Below are positions 1 through 8,750 of a DNA stretch of 64,000 nt, piece after piece; the stretch's first letter is position 1; each line of letters starts with the position of its first letter. The stretch spans positions 1-64,000 of the forward strand of contig CAZNPH010000005.1 of assembly GCA_964574985.1 (NCBI GenBank). Direction: 5' to 3'. Made by a program: the position numbers and the translations under genes. The notes beneath the pieces were generated by a model. It searched no databases, had not been told where the DNA came from, and saw only the letters and a list, made by a program, of their open reading frames with translations. The DNA is from CAZNPH01 sp964574985. GTDB taxonomy: Bacteria > Bacteroidota > Bacteroidia > Bacteroidales > SM23-62.

Positions 1-28
1 CAATATGTTTTCCTTTAAGATACATCTT

Positions 29-214
29 TTATTTATCTTTACCGATACTCATATTAAAAATTTCAGGCTCTTCATATGTTTTTGAAAGATAGTAGTGTGA
101 AATCAACAAAAGGACGATTGTTGCAAGGCCTGCAAAAGCACCAAGAAAAGGGATTATAATGGCAATCGGTAATAAAATACCTATTCGGCCCAAAGTAATA
201 GCTTGTTTTTTCAT
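29..214 (-). CDS. small two-helix membrane protein, unknown
   Basis: This 61-residue reading frame encodes two adjacent hydrophobic helices (about residues 8-22 and 25-43) followed by a short charged tail with Tyr-Glu-Glu-Pro. That layout fits a small inner-membrane protein with its tail in the cytoplasm or periplasm. I do not recognise a family and no catalytic motif is visible. It lies alone at the window edge, divergent from the aldo/keto reductase gene, so nothing about its context assigns a role. The start is the Met followed by two Lys, which suits a membrane-inserted N-terminus. Confidence 0.45.
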   Translation of the reverse strand: MKKQAITLGRIGILLPIAIIIPFLGAFAGLATIVLLLISHYYLSKTYEEPEIFNMSIGKDK

Positions 215-580
215 AACGTATTGGTTTTGGTGATTAAATGATTATATGGAGTGCTATTGTTTAATTCTATGAATTTCTCCATTTTTAAGCATAACATTAT
301 TAATTTCTAAATTATAATCAAATTAAATTCAAAGCAAGTATTTTATTAATATAATATTGCTTTACAGTCATGAAAAAATTACACGTGGGTGCATTAAACC
401 GGGAACAATCTTACCATGAAGCAGCTACAAGAGTCCTAAGGATGCCAACGGCAAATCCTAACTGTCAATGACAGGCAGAAGAAAGGGAAAGTAATTCAAC
501 CCCGAGAACTTTTCCCTGTTGAAAAAATTCACTAAATTTCAGGTAATTACCTTTTAACAAAATTCAGGAGGGCATAAACC
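215..580. other. A/T-rich intergenic stretch, nothing recognised
   Basis: This divergent intergenic region separates the small membrane protein from the aldo/keto reductase. Its first half is very A/T rich, as expected for promoters. Its second half is more balanced and holds a 33-codon frame beginning at 370, too short and too isolated to call. I see no terminator, tRNA or clear -7 box. Confidence 0.4.
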
Positions 581-1810
581 ATGAAAGACAAAAATTCAAT
601 TGAAAGAAGAAAATTTTTAAAATTGTCTTCAACTGCAGCTTTGGCTGCTCTGGCGAATAAACTGGCCGGCAGTCCACAAAAAGAAAGTATGTCAGGCGTT
701 GAAGAAGCTGCACGAAAAGTAGGGAAACTGCCTCGCCGGAAATTGGGTTATAGCCAGAGAGAGGTTTCAATTCTCATTGGATTCGGCGATATTCCCCTGC
801 TCCCCATGGAAGCAGGTATCCTCTGCGGAATGAATTACTGGCATAAGGCGAATAAGTGGACGAAAGACGGAGCTCCCGACACCATCATCAAAAACCGGGA
901 CGCACATTATTGCCAGGTTACGGTCGACCGGGTCGGAGGGGACCATTACCGTGGTCATCTTGATGAGGAGGAACATTACAGGTATGTTAAGGATGCCCTG
1001 AAAAAAACCGGTCTTCGTTACTTTGATGACATGCAGTTACATTTCGGCTATCACAATACAGAAGAACTTAAAAAAGACAGAAGCTTTATCCGTGCCTTCG
1101 ACCAGTTGAAAAAAGAGGGAATTGTAAAGCATCTATGCCTTTCACAGCATAGTTATGATGGAAGTCCCATAGTTAAGAACGGACAGGGCGCTGCAGAGAT
1201 ACTTACAGCCGTGGTTGAAGACGGTATTTATGAACATGCCCAGTTTATGTATTCCTATGGCAGTGATCCGGAAATGGACAAATTTATTGAGTTTGCACAG
1301 GAAAAGAATTTTGGCACCATTGCCATGAAAACTTCAAGGGGCATCGGTCGCATGAAGCAAGATGAGTCTTTCATGAACAAGCTGCCCGACGGCACCTCCC
1401 CGCACAATGCCCTGGTGCGCTGGCTAACTACAAAGACAAGGCTCGATGCTGCCGTTATACGGGTCAGAAATTTGGAAGAATTTACAGAAACATATTCAGG
1501 TGCCGGAAAAGACTTGCGGGCCCGGGACACACAGACAATAGAGATGATAACTGCCGAGGCTAACAAGACGACGTGCCGTTTATGTGGAAAATGCCAATCC
1601 CATTGTCCGGAACATATACCGATAACTGACATTTTTCGCTTCGAACGTTATGCCATAGACGATTATGACTTTAACAAGGCAAGTAAACTCTACGCCGGAC
1701 TTCCGGCCCAGGGAGACCTGTGTACTGATTGCGGAAGTTGTGTTCAGCACTGTCCGATAAATCTGTCGATTCCCGAAAAACTCTCAAGAGCGCACATTCT
1801 GCTGGGTTAA
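581..1810 (+). CDS. Tat-exported aldo/keto reductase with C-terminal 4Fe-4S ferredoxin domain
   Basis: Residues 9-30 form a twin-arginine signal (ERRKFLKLSS followed by an Ala/Leu-rich core), so the protein is probably exported folded with its cofactors. The middle resembles aldo/keto reductases, including the KKTGLRYFDDMQLH and GIVKHLCLSQH segments of the TIM barrel. The C-terminus carries two clusters, CRLCGKCQSHCP from about residue 332 and CTDCGSCVQHCP from about residue 381, each typical of 4Fe-4S binding. Such fusions are common in anaerobes and probably pass electrons to an unknown substrate. The first beta/alpha unit is shorter than I expect for the family (GFGDIP runs almost directly into the GMNYWHKA segment), so a small internal deletion is possible. 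Confidence 0.82.
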   Translation: MKDKNSIERRKFLKLSSTAALAALANKLAGSPQKESMSGVEEAARKVGKLPRRKLGYSQREVSILIGFGDIPLLPMEAGILCGMNYWHKANKWTKDGAPDTIIKNRDAHYCQVTVDRVGGDHYRGHLDEEEHYRYVKDALKKTGLRYFDDMQLHFGYHNTEELKKDRSFIRAFDQLKKEGIVKHLCLSQHSYDGSPIVKNGQGAAEILTAVVEDGIYEHAQFMYSYGSDPEMDKFIEFAQEKNFGTIAMKTSRGIGRMKQDESFMNKLPDGTSPHNALVRWLTTKTRLDAAVIRVRNLEEFTETYSGAGKDLRARDTQTIEMITAEANKTTCRLCGKCQSHCPEHIPITDIFRFERYAIDDYDFNKASKLYAGLPAQGDLCTDCGSCVQHCPINLSIPEKLSRAHILLG

Positions 1811-1932
1811 ACTGCCGTTATCCCGGGTGGTAATTATGATCACAGCTCTGTATCTTCTAATGACAGATCCGAAAGATCTATCATGACTGTACTGGTGGAA
1901 TGTTGAAAATAAGAATTTAAAAATTAAAAACG

Positions 1933-2709
1933 ATGAGAAATAAATATTTCGTTTTACTCGCATCATTAATAATACTCATTTATTCCGACAGAAAAGCAAA
2001 AGCACAAGGTAAATCGCAAGAATACATATACCACTATTCCATTTTAAGTGCATTAAATGACAAAGTCTATACCGGGAACCTGAAAATCAAAGATCTGAAA
2101 AAACATGGCGATTTGGGACTTGGCACCTATAATTTTCTTGAAGGCGAGATGGTTATCGTTAACGGAACGGTCTATAAAATCCTGCCCGAAGGGAAAATTG
2201 TCGAGGCACAAGATAATGAGCTTTCCCCTTATGCAATGATTACGAAATTCGATGTTGACAAATCATTTAAAATCGAAAACATTAAGGATTACGAGGCACT
2301 GAAAACTGCTATTTCCAAAAATTTGCCCTCCGAAAATATTTTTTATGCCATACAGATTAAGGGGATTTTCGGAAAAGTGAAATGCGGTACGGTGACAAAA
2401 CAAAATCCTCCTTTTACAAAAAGATTGAAAAAAATTCTAGACAACAGACCGGTTTATGAAGCCACAAATTTATCCGGAACGCTGGTGGGTTTATGGTGCC
2501 CGGAATATATGATTGACATCAATGCGCCCGGTTACCACCTGCATTTTATTGCTGATGATAAAAGCATAGGGGGACATTTGCTGGACATTCAAATAACAAA
2601 CGCTGAGGCGGAAATTGATGTTATCAGGGGATATCGTTTAGAACTTCCGGATAACAAGGAATTCGATGAAACCAAACTTCGCCTGAATGATCCGGAAGAC
2701 AATTACTGA
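1933..2709 (+). CDS. budA: alpha-acetolactate decarboxylase, probably exported
   Basis: The protein (258 residues) would convert 2-acetolactate to acetoin and CO2. Recognisable family segments are GDLGLGTYNFLEGEMV near residue 57, LVGLWCPEYM, and PGYHLHFIADDKSIGGHLLD, whose histidines near 202, 204 and 215 are the expected metal ligands. Residues 1-24 look like a Sec signal (hydrophobic core ending near KAKAQG), so it may act in the periplasm, as several family members do. No acetolactate synthase or butanediol dehydrogenase lies nearby. The 122 bp between it and the preceding reductase contain a hairpin (about 1860-1884) without a T-run, so a common transcript is uncertain. Confidence 0.85.
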   Translation: MRNKYFVLLASLIILIYSDRKAKAQGKSQEYIYHYSILSALNDKVYTGNLKIKDLKKHGDLGLGTYNFLEGEMVIVNGTVYKILPEGKIVEAQDNELSPYAMITKFDVDKSFKIENIKDYEALKTAISKNLPSENIFYAIQIKGIFGKVKCGTVTKQNPPFTKRLKKILDNRPVYEATNLSGTLVGLWCPEYMIDINAPGYHLHFIADDKSIGGHLLDIQITNAEAEIDVIRGYRLELPDNKEFDETKLRLNDPEDNY

Positions 2710-2732
2710 TTTAAATCTTCTGGCCTGATATC

Positions 2733-3150
2733 CGGGGCGCTGGCCCTGCTCATGCCGGAAGATCCGGTGCCCATGCACTACCGGTCACAGTCAGTACAAG
2801 GAGGCTTTTCTCCATCACTGGCACAGCTTTTCGACCTCTGAGCTGGCTGTGGGCAATCCCTATGAGAAAGGAGCGATTGAAACATGCTGTACAGTGGCCT
2901 GGATTCAAATGACCACAGACGCGTTGCGCCTGACCGCAGACCCGAACTACGACCCCGGAACTCAACTGCTGCTCGGTAAACGGTCCCGTCAGCCTTGGGT
3001 CCCTGGGCGAACGGGCGGTTATGCATGCCGGTAACACATTGGTTGTCAATTACTACGGGGCCATGAAAGCGTCCCTGAAGCTGTTTCCCGGCGTTCGATT
3101 CACGGTTAGATCCGGCAATTTCCGAGCCACATCCGCCGCATGGCTGGAAG
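2733..3150 (+). pseudogene. decayed fragment of a DUF1680 / GH127-like glycosidase gene
   Basis: Reading the plus strand in shifting frames recovers pieces in family order. About 2792-2958 encodes QYKEAFLHHWHSF, then GNPYEKGAIETCCTVAWIQ and LRLTADPNY. After a +1 shift and an apparent internal deletion, about 2959-3150 encodes ELNCCSVNGPVSLGSLGE and NTLVVNYYGAMKASL. ETCxTVxWIQ, LRLTxDPxY, CCSVNGP and VNYYG are landmarks of the DUF1680 family, which includes beta-L-arabinofuranosidases. There is no start codon context, and both ends are missing: downstream it runs into the 3' end of mnmE. This explains an otherwise gene-free stretch. The family match is from memory of motifs and was not searched. 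Confidence 0.68.
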
Positions 3151-3162
3151 TGGATAATGACT

Positions 3163-4572
3163 TTACTTTCCTATGCAGAAATTTTCAAAAATGTGGTTCA
3201 GTATCTCATCGGTGGTGACTTCCCCGGTGATTTCCCCCAGTGCATTCAGCACATCCCGGATGTCCTGGGCCATCAGGTCTTCCGGAATTCTCTCTTCCAG
3301 TCCCTGAACAATTCTAAGTATGGCTCTGTGGGCTTCCTGCAGGGCTTCGTAGTGCCGTGCATTGGTTACAATCACTTCATGTTCCCCTTCACGGCCGGCA
3401 AATATGCATTGGACCAGTAAATCCGTCAGTTTGTTCATGTTGATCTTCCGGAAGGCAGATATGGGCAACAGATGATCCTCCGGGCCAAGGTCGGGGTAAT
3501 TTCCGGTCCGGCTTTTTTCGGCAACTTCCTTTTCAGGCAGCAGATCAATCTTGTTGAACAGGATGATCAGCTTCTTGTCCTGGTCCCGGATCTTGCTTTT
3601 GATCAGGGATATGAGCCGTCCGATCTCCGGGATATCATTTTCCGCATCAATCATATACAGTACAACGTATGCAGTCCTGATCTTTTCGAAGGCCTTTTCC
3701 ACACCCAGGCTTTCTATCTGATCACGGCCCTTACTCAGTCCGGCCGTATCGATGAACCTGAAATGTATTCCGTCGATGGATATCACATCCTCGATCACAT
3801 CCCGGGTGGTACCGGCAATCTCCGATACGATGGCCCTTTCCTCATGGAGTAATTCGTTGAGTAATGTAGATTTGCCCACATTGGGTTTGCCTGCAATGGC
3901 CACCGGAACGCCGTTCTTGATTACATTGCCCAGGATAAATGACCGGAGCAACTTTTCGACCATGTGCCGGATCTCATCGATCAGAGCACCCAGCTCCTGC
4001 CGGTCGGCGAATTCCACATCTTCTTCCCCGAAATCAAGTTCCAGCTCGATCAAACTGGAAAAATGCAGAAGCTTTTGCCGGAGTCTGGATATTTCATTGG
4101 AAAATACACCGCGCATCTGATTGACCGCCAGTCTGTGGGCGGCTGCAGATCCGGCTGCGATCAGAGATGCCACGGCTTCCGCCTGGGCCAGGTCAAGTTT
4201 CCCATTCAAAAAAGCCCTCTGGGTAAATTCACCCGGTCTGGCCATCCTCGCCCCTGTATCAATCAGCAATTCCAGAATCCTTTTTTGAATATAAACCGCA
4301 CCGTGACAGCTGATCTCGATCATATCTTCCCCGGTATAGGAAGCAGGTGAACGGTAAAAAGAAACCATTACTTCATCGATCATCTGTTCCTGATCAAAAA
4401 TCTCACCCAGATGAACGGAATTGGATGCAAAATCGGCAGGCTTCCTGTCTCCCGCAAAACGGAGGACTTTTCCGGCAATATCATATGTGCCTGGGCCCGA
4501 AACCCTGATCATAGCAATGGCCCCGTTCCCGGGCGGGGTGGAAATGGCGCATATGGTCCCGTTATTTCCCAT
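3163..4572 (-). CDS. mnmE: tRNA modification GTPase MnmE
   Basis: MnmE and MnmG together install the aminomethyl-type modification at wobble U34 of certain tRNAs. The 469-residue protein has the N-terminal formyl-THF-binding fold starting with DTICAIsTPpG-like residues 5-17, a helical domain, and an inserted GTPase domain with GKPNVGKST at about 228-236, EIAGTTRD (G2), DTAGLS (G3) and NKID (G4). It ends in the diagnostic CIGK, whose Cys is needed for activity. It is divergent from sucD across only 52 bp. A TATTTTTG box lies four bases before the start codon, which would make the mRNA almost leaderless if it is used. Confidence 0.96.
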   Translation of the reverse strand: MGNNGTICAISTPPGNGAIAMIRVSGPGTYDIAGKVLRFAGDRKPADFASNSVHLGEIFDQEQMIDEVMVSFYRSPASYTGEDMIEISCHGAVYIQKRILELLIDTGARMARPGEFTQRAFLNGKLDLAQAEAVASLIAAGSAAAHRLAVNQMRGVFSNEISRLRQKLLHFSSLIELELDFGEEDVEFADRQELGALIDEIRHMVEKLLRSFILGNVIKNGVPVAIAGKPNVGKSTLLNELLHEERAIVSEIAGTTRDVIEDVISIDGIHFRFIDTAGLSKGRDQIESLGVEKAFEKIRTAYVVLYMIDAENDIPEIGRLISLIKSKIRDQDKKLIILFNKIDLLPEKEVAEKSRTGNYPDLGPEDHLLPISAFRKINMNKLTDLLVQCIFAGREGEHEVIVTNARHYEALQEAHRAILRIVQGLEERIPEDLMAQDIRDVLNALGEITGEVTTDEILNHIFENFCIGK

Positions 4573-4624
4573 TTTGCAAAAATATATTTATTCGATTACT
4601 TTTACCAGTCTTATACGCTTTCAC

Positions 4625-5497
4625 ATGAGTATCCTGGTCAACAAACAGTCCAAAGTGCTTGTACAGGGCTTTACAGGCAGCGAGGGCACATTTCATGCAC
4701 GGCAGATGATGGAATACGGAACCAGGATCGCCGGAGGGGTCACTCCGGGGAAAGGCGGTACAAAGCACCTTGAATTGCCGGTATTCAACACGGTCCGGGA
4801 TGCCGTAAACGAAACCCAGGCCAACGTATCGGTTATCTTTGTCCCCCCGGCATTCGCCGCCGATGCCATTATGGAATCTGCAGAAGCCGGTATCGCACTT
4901 ATTGTTGCCATTACCGAAGGCATCCCCACCCAGGATATGATCAGGGTGAAGCATTATCTGTCCGGAAAAAATACCCGGTTGATCGGACCGAATTGCCCGG
5001 GTGTGATCTCTCCGGAAGAAGCCAAGGTCGGCATCATGCCCGGATTCATCCATAAAAAGGGGTGCACAGGCATTGTTTCCCGTTCGGGAACCCTGACCTA
5101 TGAAGCGGTGGACCAGATCACCAGGAACGGACTCGGGCAATCAACCTGCATCGGGATAGGAGGGGACCCTGTGACCGGCACCACAGCCCTGGAAGCCATC
5201 CAGTTGCTGATGGAAGACGGGCAGACGGAAGGAATCGTACTGATCGGTGAGATCGGCGGCAGCATGGAAGCGGAAGCTGCCGTCTGGCTGAAGGAACACG
5301 GAACCAAGCCGGTGGTCGGATTCATAGCGGGAAGAACAGCCCCCAAAGGACGGAGGATGGGCCATGCCGGTGCGATCATAGGAGGAAGTGAAGATACCGC
5401 CGTTGCCAAAATCAAAATCATGAAAGAATGCGGGATACACATAGCAGAATCCCCCGCCGATATCGGGGAGACCATGAAAAGGGCCCTGGGCCGGTAA
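4625..5497 (+). CDS. sucD: succinate-CoA ligase, alpha subunit
   Basis: This subunit of succinyl-CoA synthetase binds CoA and carries the phosphohistidine intermediate in the TCA-cycle or fermentative interconversion of succinyl-CoA and succinate with nucleotide phosphorylation. The sequence starts SILVNKQSKVLVQGFTG, has the CoA-binding Rossmann segments and GPNCPGVISP near 121, and the active-site motif RRMGHAGAIIGG with His at about 247. The frame is open further upstream into mnmE on the other strand. I chose the ATG at 4625 because the family begins there and the length (290) is normal. The partner sucC is not in this window. Confidence 0.95.
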   Translation: MSILVNKQSKVLVQGFTGSEGTFHARQMMEYGTRIAGGVTPGKGGTKHLELPVFNTVRDAVNETQANVSVIFVPPAFAADAIMESAEAGIALIVAITEGIPTQDMIRVKHYLSGKNTRLIGPNCPGVISPEEAKVGIMPGFIHKKGCTGIVSRSGTLTYEAVDQITRNGLGQSTCIGIGGDPVTGTTALEAIQLLMEDGQTEGIVLIGEIGGSMEAEAAVWLKEHGTKPVVGFIAGRTAPKGRRMGHAGAIIGGSEDTAVAKIKIMKECGIHIAESPADIGETMKRALGR

Positions 5498-5599
5498 ATC
5501 CCCGGGAAGACGAATTGGCAGAAACGTTAAACTCCCATCACCGGTTTGGCGGCAGGCCGCTGTTCGGAGACAAAAGAAGGTTCGCCGGCCAGGCAGGTG

Positions 5600-5692
5600 G
5601 ACAGCATGCGGGAGGCCGGCAACAAAAACCATAGCGTTTGAACTGACAACATAACGTACTAAATATTAAATGTTTAACTTAAATATATTTTT
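5600..5692 (+). repeat. upstream repeat copy A (before fabG)
   Basis: This intergenic stretch, ending at the fabG start codon, is closely similar along its length to 36658-36754, which ends at the carboxyltransferase start codon. Shared blocks are GTGGACAGC, TGCGGGAGGCCGGCAACAAA, CTGACA..ATAACGT and ATATTAAATG.TTAAC..AAATATAT. A shorter relative with GGCAGGCCGGCAACAA precedes ackA. The position directly before start codons suggests a regulatory or mobile intergenic element. Confidence 0.75.
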
Positions 5693-6439
5693 GTGAAACT
5701 CCTGGAAGAAAAAACAGCCCTGATCACCGGTGCGGCAAGAGGCATCGGAAGGGCTATGGCAATCAAATTCGCCAAAGAGGGCGCAGACATAGCATTCACC
5801 GATCTGGCCCCGGATGACAATATGAAGTCGCTTGAAAACGAACTGTCAACCCTCGGTGTGAAAGGAAAGGGTTATGCATCGGACGCTGCCAGTTTCAAAG
5901 ACGCAGCGGAAATCCTTCGAAAGATCGTGGAAGAATTCGGTAAAATCGACATACTGGTGAACAATGCCGGTATCACCCGTGATACTTTGCTGATGAGAAT
6001 GACCGAGGACCAGTGGGATGCCGTGATCCGGGTCAATTTGAAATCGGTTTTCAATTTTACCAAAAATATTCTGCCTTATATGCTCAAGCAGAGATCCGGT
6101 TCCATCATCAACATCAGTTCGGTGGTAGGAATTGCCGGTAATGCAGGCCAAAGCAACTATTCCGCTTCCAAGGCCGGGATCATCGGCTTCACCAAATCGG
6201 TCGCCAGGGAAACGGGTTCCAGGAATATCCGCTGCAACGCAATTGCACCCGGATTTATCCTGACGGAAATGACCGATGTGCTCGCTGAAGATGTAAAAAA
6301 GGGATGGATCAGCAGGATCCCGCTGAAACGTGCCGGTACGCCTGATGACGTTGCAAATGCTGCAATATTTCTGGCATCGGATCTCTCATCCTATGTCAGC
6401 GGACAGGTCATCAATGTTTGCGGTGCCATGCAAACATGA
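5693..6439 (+). CDS. fabG: 3-oxoacyl-[acyl-carrier-protein] reductase
   Basis: This short-chain dehydrogenase (248 residues) probably reduces 3-oxoacyl-ACP with NADPH in fatty-acid elongation. The cofactor motif TGAARGIG is at about 12-19, NNAG at about 90-93, and the catalytic Ser, Tyr and Lys fall at about 142, 156 and 160 (YSASK). The C-terminal PLKRAGTPDDVANAAIFLAS is characteristic. I take the GTG at 5693 as start; MKLLEEKTALITG is the usual N-terminus. The stop overlaps the next gene's ATG, implying coupled translation. An acetoacetyl-CoA reductase (PhbB) role cannot be excluded. Confidence 0.9.
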   Translation: MKLLEEKTALITGAARGIGRAMAIKFAKEGADIAFTDLAPDDNMKSLENELSTLGVKGKGYASDAASFKDAAEILRKIVEEFGKIDILVNNAGITRDTLLMRMTEDQWDAVIRVNLKSVFNFTKNILPYMLKQRSGSIINISSVVGIAGNAGQSNYSASKAGIIGFTKSVARETGSRNIRCNAIAPGFILTEMTDVLAEDVKKGWISRIPLKRAGTPDDVANAAIFLASDLSSYVSGQVINVCGAMQT

Positions 6440-7455
6440 CACTCAGGCAACTGCCATACAATTCCTGCTTCCTGCTGATCCTGGCATGCCTGCAGGCATG
6501 CGTTGCCACTTCGCCACTGACCCTGGAGGTGCTGGAACCCGCCTTAGTTTCGATTCCGCCGGAAATTGAATCCGTTGGTTTTGTAAATGCCAGCTATTAT
6601 CCTGTGGAGAGCGGACTCGTATCCGATACATTAACGCCGGAATACCGACAGGGACTGTACATCATGGATACCATCGTAAACAATAAGATTTTTGAAGGAC
6701 TGGAACGGGCCCTGGAAGAATCCCCGGCTTTTGAAACCAATACCCTGAAACCATTCCGTTTTGGAAGAAAAGACACGTCGGATTTCCAGAAACCCCTGAA
6801 GAGCAGCGTTTTGGATATGTTGCAGGACGAGACGGAAACCGACGCCCTGGTTGTTCTTGAACATTACCGGTTTTCCAACCGGAAAATATCCGGTTACAAT
6901 TTGCAGCATTTCGAATATGAAGTACATTTGCTGGTTTACGGAATGTCGCTTTGGAGGATCTATGATATGGAAAACCGGGAAATCATCGATGAATATGTCC
7001 AGCACGATACGCTGGAATGGATCGCAACCGATCCATACAGCCAGGAAGCGGCCATGAACGGTCTGCCGGAACTGATCAATGCCCTCCGCGAAACATGTTA
7101 CCAATCCGGTTACTACTACGGAAGCAGGATCCTGCCTCTCTGGGTCGAAGTGCAGAGGATTATTTTTATGCGGGGATCAAAAACACTCAGGGAAGCATAC
7201 TACTATACCCGGGCAGGGGAGTGGGAGAGGGCTTCCCGGATATGGACCCGGCTTTACCGGTCGTCAAACAAATCCCTGGCAGCAAAAGCGGCCTATAACA
7301 TGGCCCTCTTTCACGAGATCCATGACCGTCTCGATGAGGCCATAGAATGGATCAACCGGGCATGGCTTCTGAAAACTGATTCACTGATAAAAAGATACAG
7401 GGAAATATTGCTGATGCGCGAAAAAGCCCGCGGGAAACTGATGCAGCAAATGTAA
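6436..7455 (+). CDS. putative lipoprotein, DUF6340-like
   Basis: The start is the ATG overlapping the fabG stop as ATGA. A signal peptide ends at LILACLQAC, which reads as a lipobox with the lipidated Cys near residue 22, so this is probably an outer- or inner-membrane lipoprotein. The following text, LEVLEPALVSIPPEIESVGFVN, and the later YGMSLWRIYDMENREIIDEY resemble Bacteroidota proteins annotated DUF6340, as I remember them. The last 100 residues look like two helical TPR-type repeats (AGEWERASRIWTRLY, RLDEAIEWINRAW). The function is unknown. Confidence 0.7.
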   Translation: MTLRQLPYNSCFLLILACLQACVATSPLTLEVLEPALVSIPPEIESVGFVNASYYPVESGLVSDTLTPEYRQGLYIMDTIVNNKIFEGLERALEESPAFETNTLKPFRFGRKDTSDFQKPLKSSVLDMLQDETETDALVVLEHYRFSNRKISGYNLQHFEYEVHLLVYGMSLWRIYDMENREIIDEYVQHDTLEWIATDPYSQEAAMNGLPELINALRETCYQSGYYYGSRILPLWVEVQRIIFMRGSKTLREAYYYTRAGEWERASRIWTRLYRSSNKSLAAKAAYNMALFHEIHDRLDEAIEWINRAWLLKTDSLIKRYREILLMREKARGKLMQQM

Positions 7456-7473
7456 TTATTGAATATCAATAAC

Positions 7474-8715
7474 ATGGATCACAACACCATTTTTACAATC
7501 ATCATTCTGGTCATTGTCCTTGATTTCCTTATGGGAAAAATCCTGGAATATCTGAACTATCGGAAATTCGACGACAAATTACCCCCGGAGGTCCGTGATG
7601 TATACGACCAAAAGGAATACCGGAGATCCCAGCAATACAAAAAGGTCAACTACCGGTTCACAGGGATTACTTCGCTGTTCAGCTTTTTGCTGATCCTTGG
7701 CGTGCTTTTTTTTGAGGGATTCGCCTTTGTGGACCACCTGGCCAGGAGCATAACGGATCATCCCGTATTGACCGGGATTGTGTTTTTCGGAATCCTCTTT
7801 TTTGCTTCGGATATACTGAATACACCTTTCGCCATTTACGACACGTTTGTCATTGAAGAAAAGTTTGGCTTTAACAAAACCAAACCCAAAACCTTCATCC
7901 TGGACAAGATCAAAAGCTGGTTGCTTGCCGTGATCCTCGGTGTCCCCATTCTCGGTGCAATCATCTGGTTTTACCAAAAAACAACGGATCACTTCTGGAT
8001 CTATGCATGGGCCCTGGTCGCCGCCTTCAGCATATTCATGACCATGTTCTATTCGAACCTGATCGTTCCCCTGTTCAACAAGCAAACACCCCTGAAAGAA
8101 GGAGAGCTCAGGGAGTCCATTGAAAAATTAAGTGACCGGGCGGGATTTGCCCTCAAAAACATATATGTGATCGACGGTTCGAAAAGATCCACCAAAAGCA
8201 ATGCTTATTTCAGCGGACTTGGAAAAAAGAAAAGGATCGTACTTTTCGATACCCTGATCGAAGACCTGGGAAACAATGAAATCCTGGCAGTCCTTGCCCA
8301 TGAGATCGGGCACTATAAAAAGAAACACACCCTGACATCGGTGATTCTTTCCGTTTTCCAGACCGGATTGCTGTTCTTTCTGCTTTCCCTGGTGGTTGGC
8401 AGTCCCGGACTTTCCAAAGCCCTGGGGACGGAAATCCCGAGTTTTCATATCGGGGTGGTGGGCTTCGGTATTTTGTACAGTCCTGTTTCAATGGTCATCG
8501 GTCTCCTGATGAATTTTTTCTCCAGGAAGAATGAATATGCAGCCGACCGGTTTGCAGGCAAAAGGATCGATCCCGGGGCACTGATCAATGCCCTGAAAAA
8601 ACTGTCCCGGAAAAACCTCAGCAACCTTACGCCGCACCCGGCCTATGTATTTTTCAACTACTCGCATCCTCCGCTGGTTCAGAGGATCAGGGCACTGAAA
8701 AGAATAGAAGGATAA
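7474..8715 (+). CDS. M48 family membrane metalloprotease (Ste24/CAAX prenyl protease type)
   Basis: This integral membrane zinc protease (413 residues from the ATG at 7474) probably acts in membrane-protein quality control, since bacteria lack prenylated a-factor. It has several transmembrane segments before and after the catalytic site, the zinc motif HEIGH with the third ligand supplied by the downstream NEYAADRF segment, and the C-terminal HPPLVQRI. The order TM-helices, EEKFGFNKT, YSNLIVPLFNK, HEIGH matches Ste24 homologues. A TTG at 7459 is also in frame but the ATG gives the usual N-terminus. It follows the lipoprotein gene by 18 bp and may share its transcript. Confidence 0.93.
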   Translation: MDHNTIFTIIILVIVLDFLMGKILEYLNYRKFDDKLPPEVRDVYDQKEYRRSQQYKKVNYRFTGITSLFSFLLILGVLFFEGFAFVDHLARSITDHPVLTGIVFFGILFFASDILNTPFAIYDTFVIEEKFGFNKTKPKTFILDKIKSWLLAVILGVPILGAIIWFYQKTTDHFWIYAWALVAAFSIFMTMFYSNLIVPLFNKQTPLKEGELRESIEKLSDRAGFALKNIYVIDGSKRSTKSNAYFSGLGKKKRIVLFDTLIEDLGNNEILAVLAHEIGHYKKKHTLTSVILSVFQTGLLFFLLSLVVGSPGLSKALGTEIPSFHIGVVGFGILYSPVSMVIGLLMNFFSRKNEYAADRFAGKRIDPGALINALKKLSRKNLSNLTPHPAYVFFNYSHPPLVQRIRALKRIEG

Positions 8716-8730
8716 AATTATTTTTTTTTA

Positions 8731-8738
8731 TAATTTTG
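8731..8738 (+). promoter_or_regulatory. -7 box of the tRNA-Thr/tRNA-Gly promoter
   Basis: TAATTTTG fits the Bacteroidota -7 consensus TAnnTTTG and lies 12 bp before the tRNA-Thr. The upstream T-rich stretch has no clean TTTG. Confidence 0.6.
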
Positions 8739-8750
8739 GACTCGTTTTAT

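Noticed and set aside
370..471. 33-codon frame starting MKKLHVGALNREQSYHEAATR
   Set aside because: It is too short, has no family match I recognise, and ends before any conserved feature.
4562..5140. Long minus-strand open frame opposite sucD (192 codons)
   Set aside because: It is the antisense shadow of a well-conserved gene, with unusual His/Gly/Asp composition and no family pattern.
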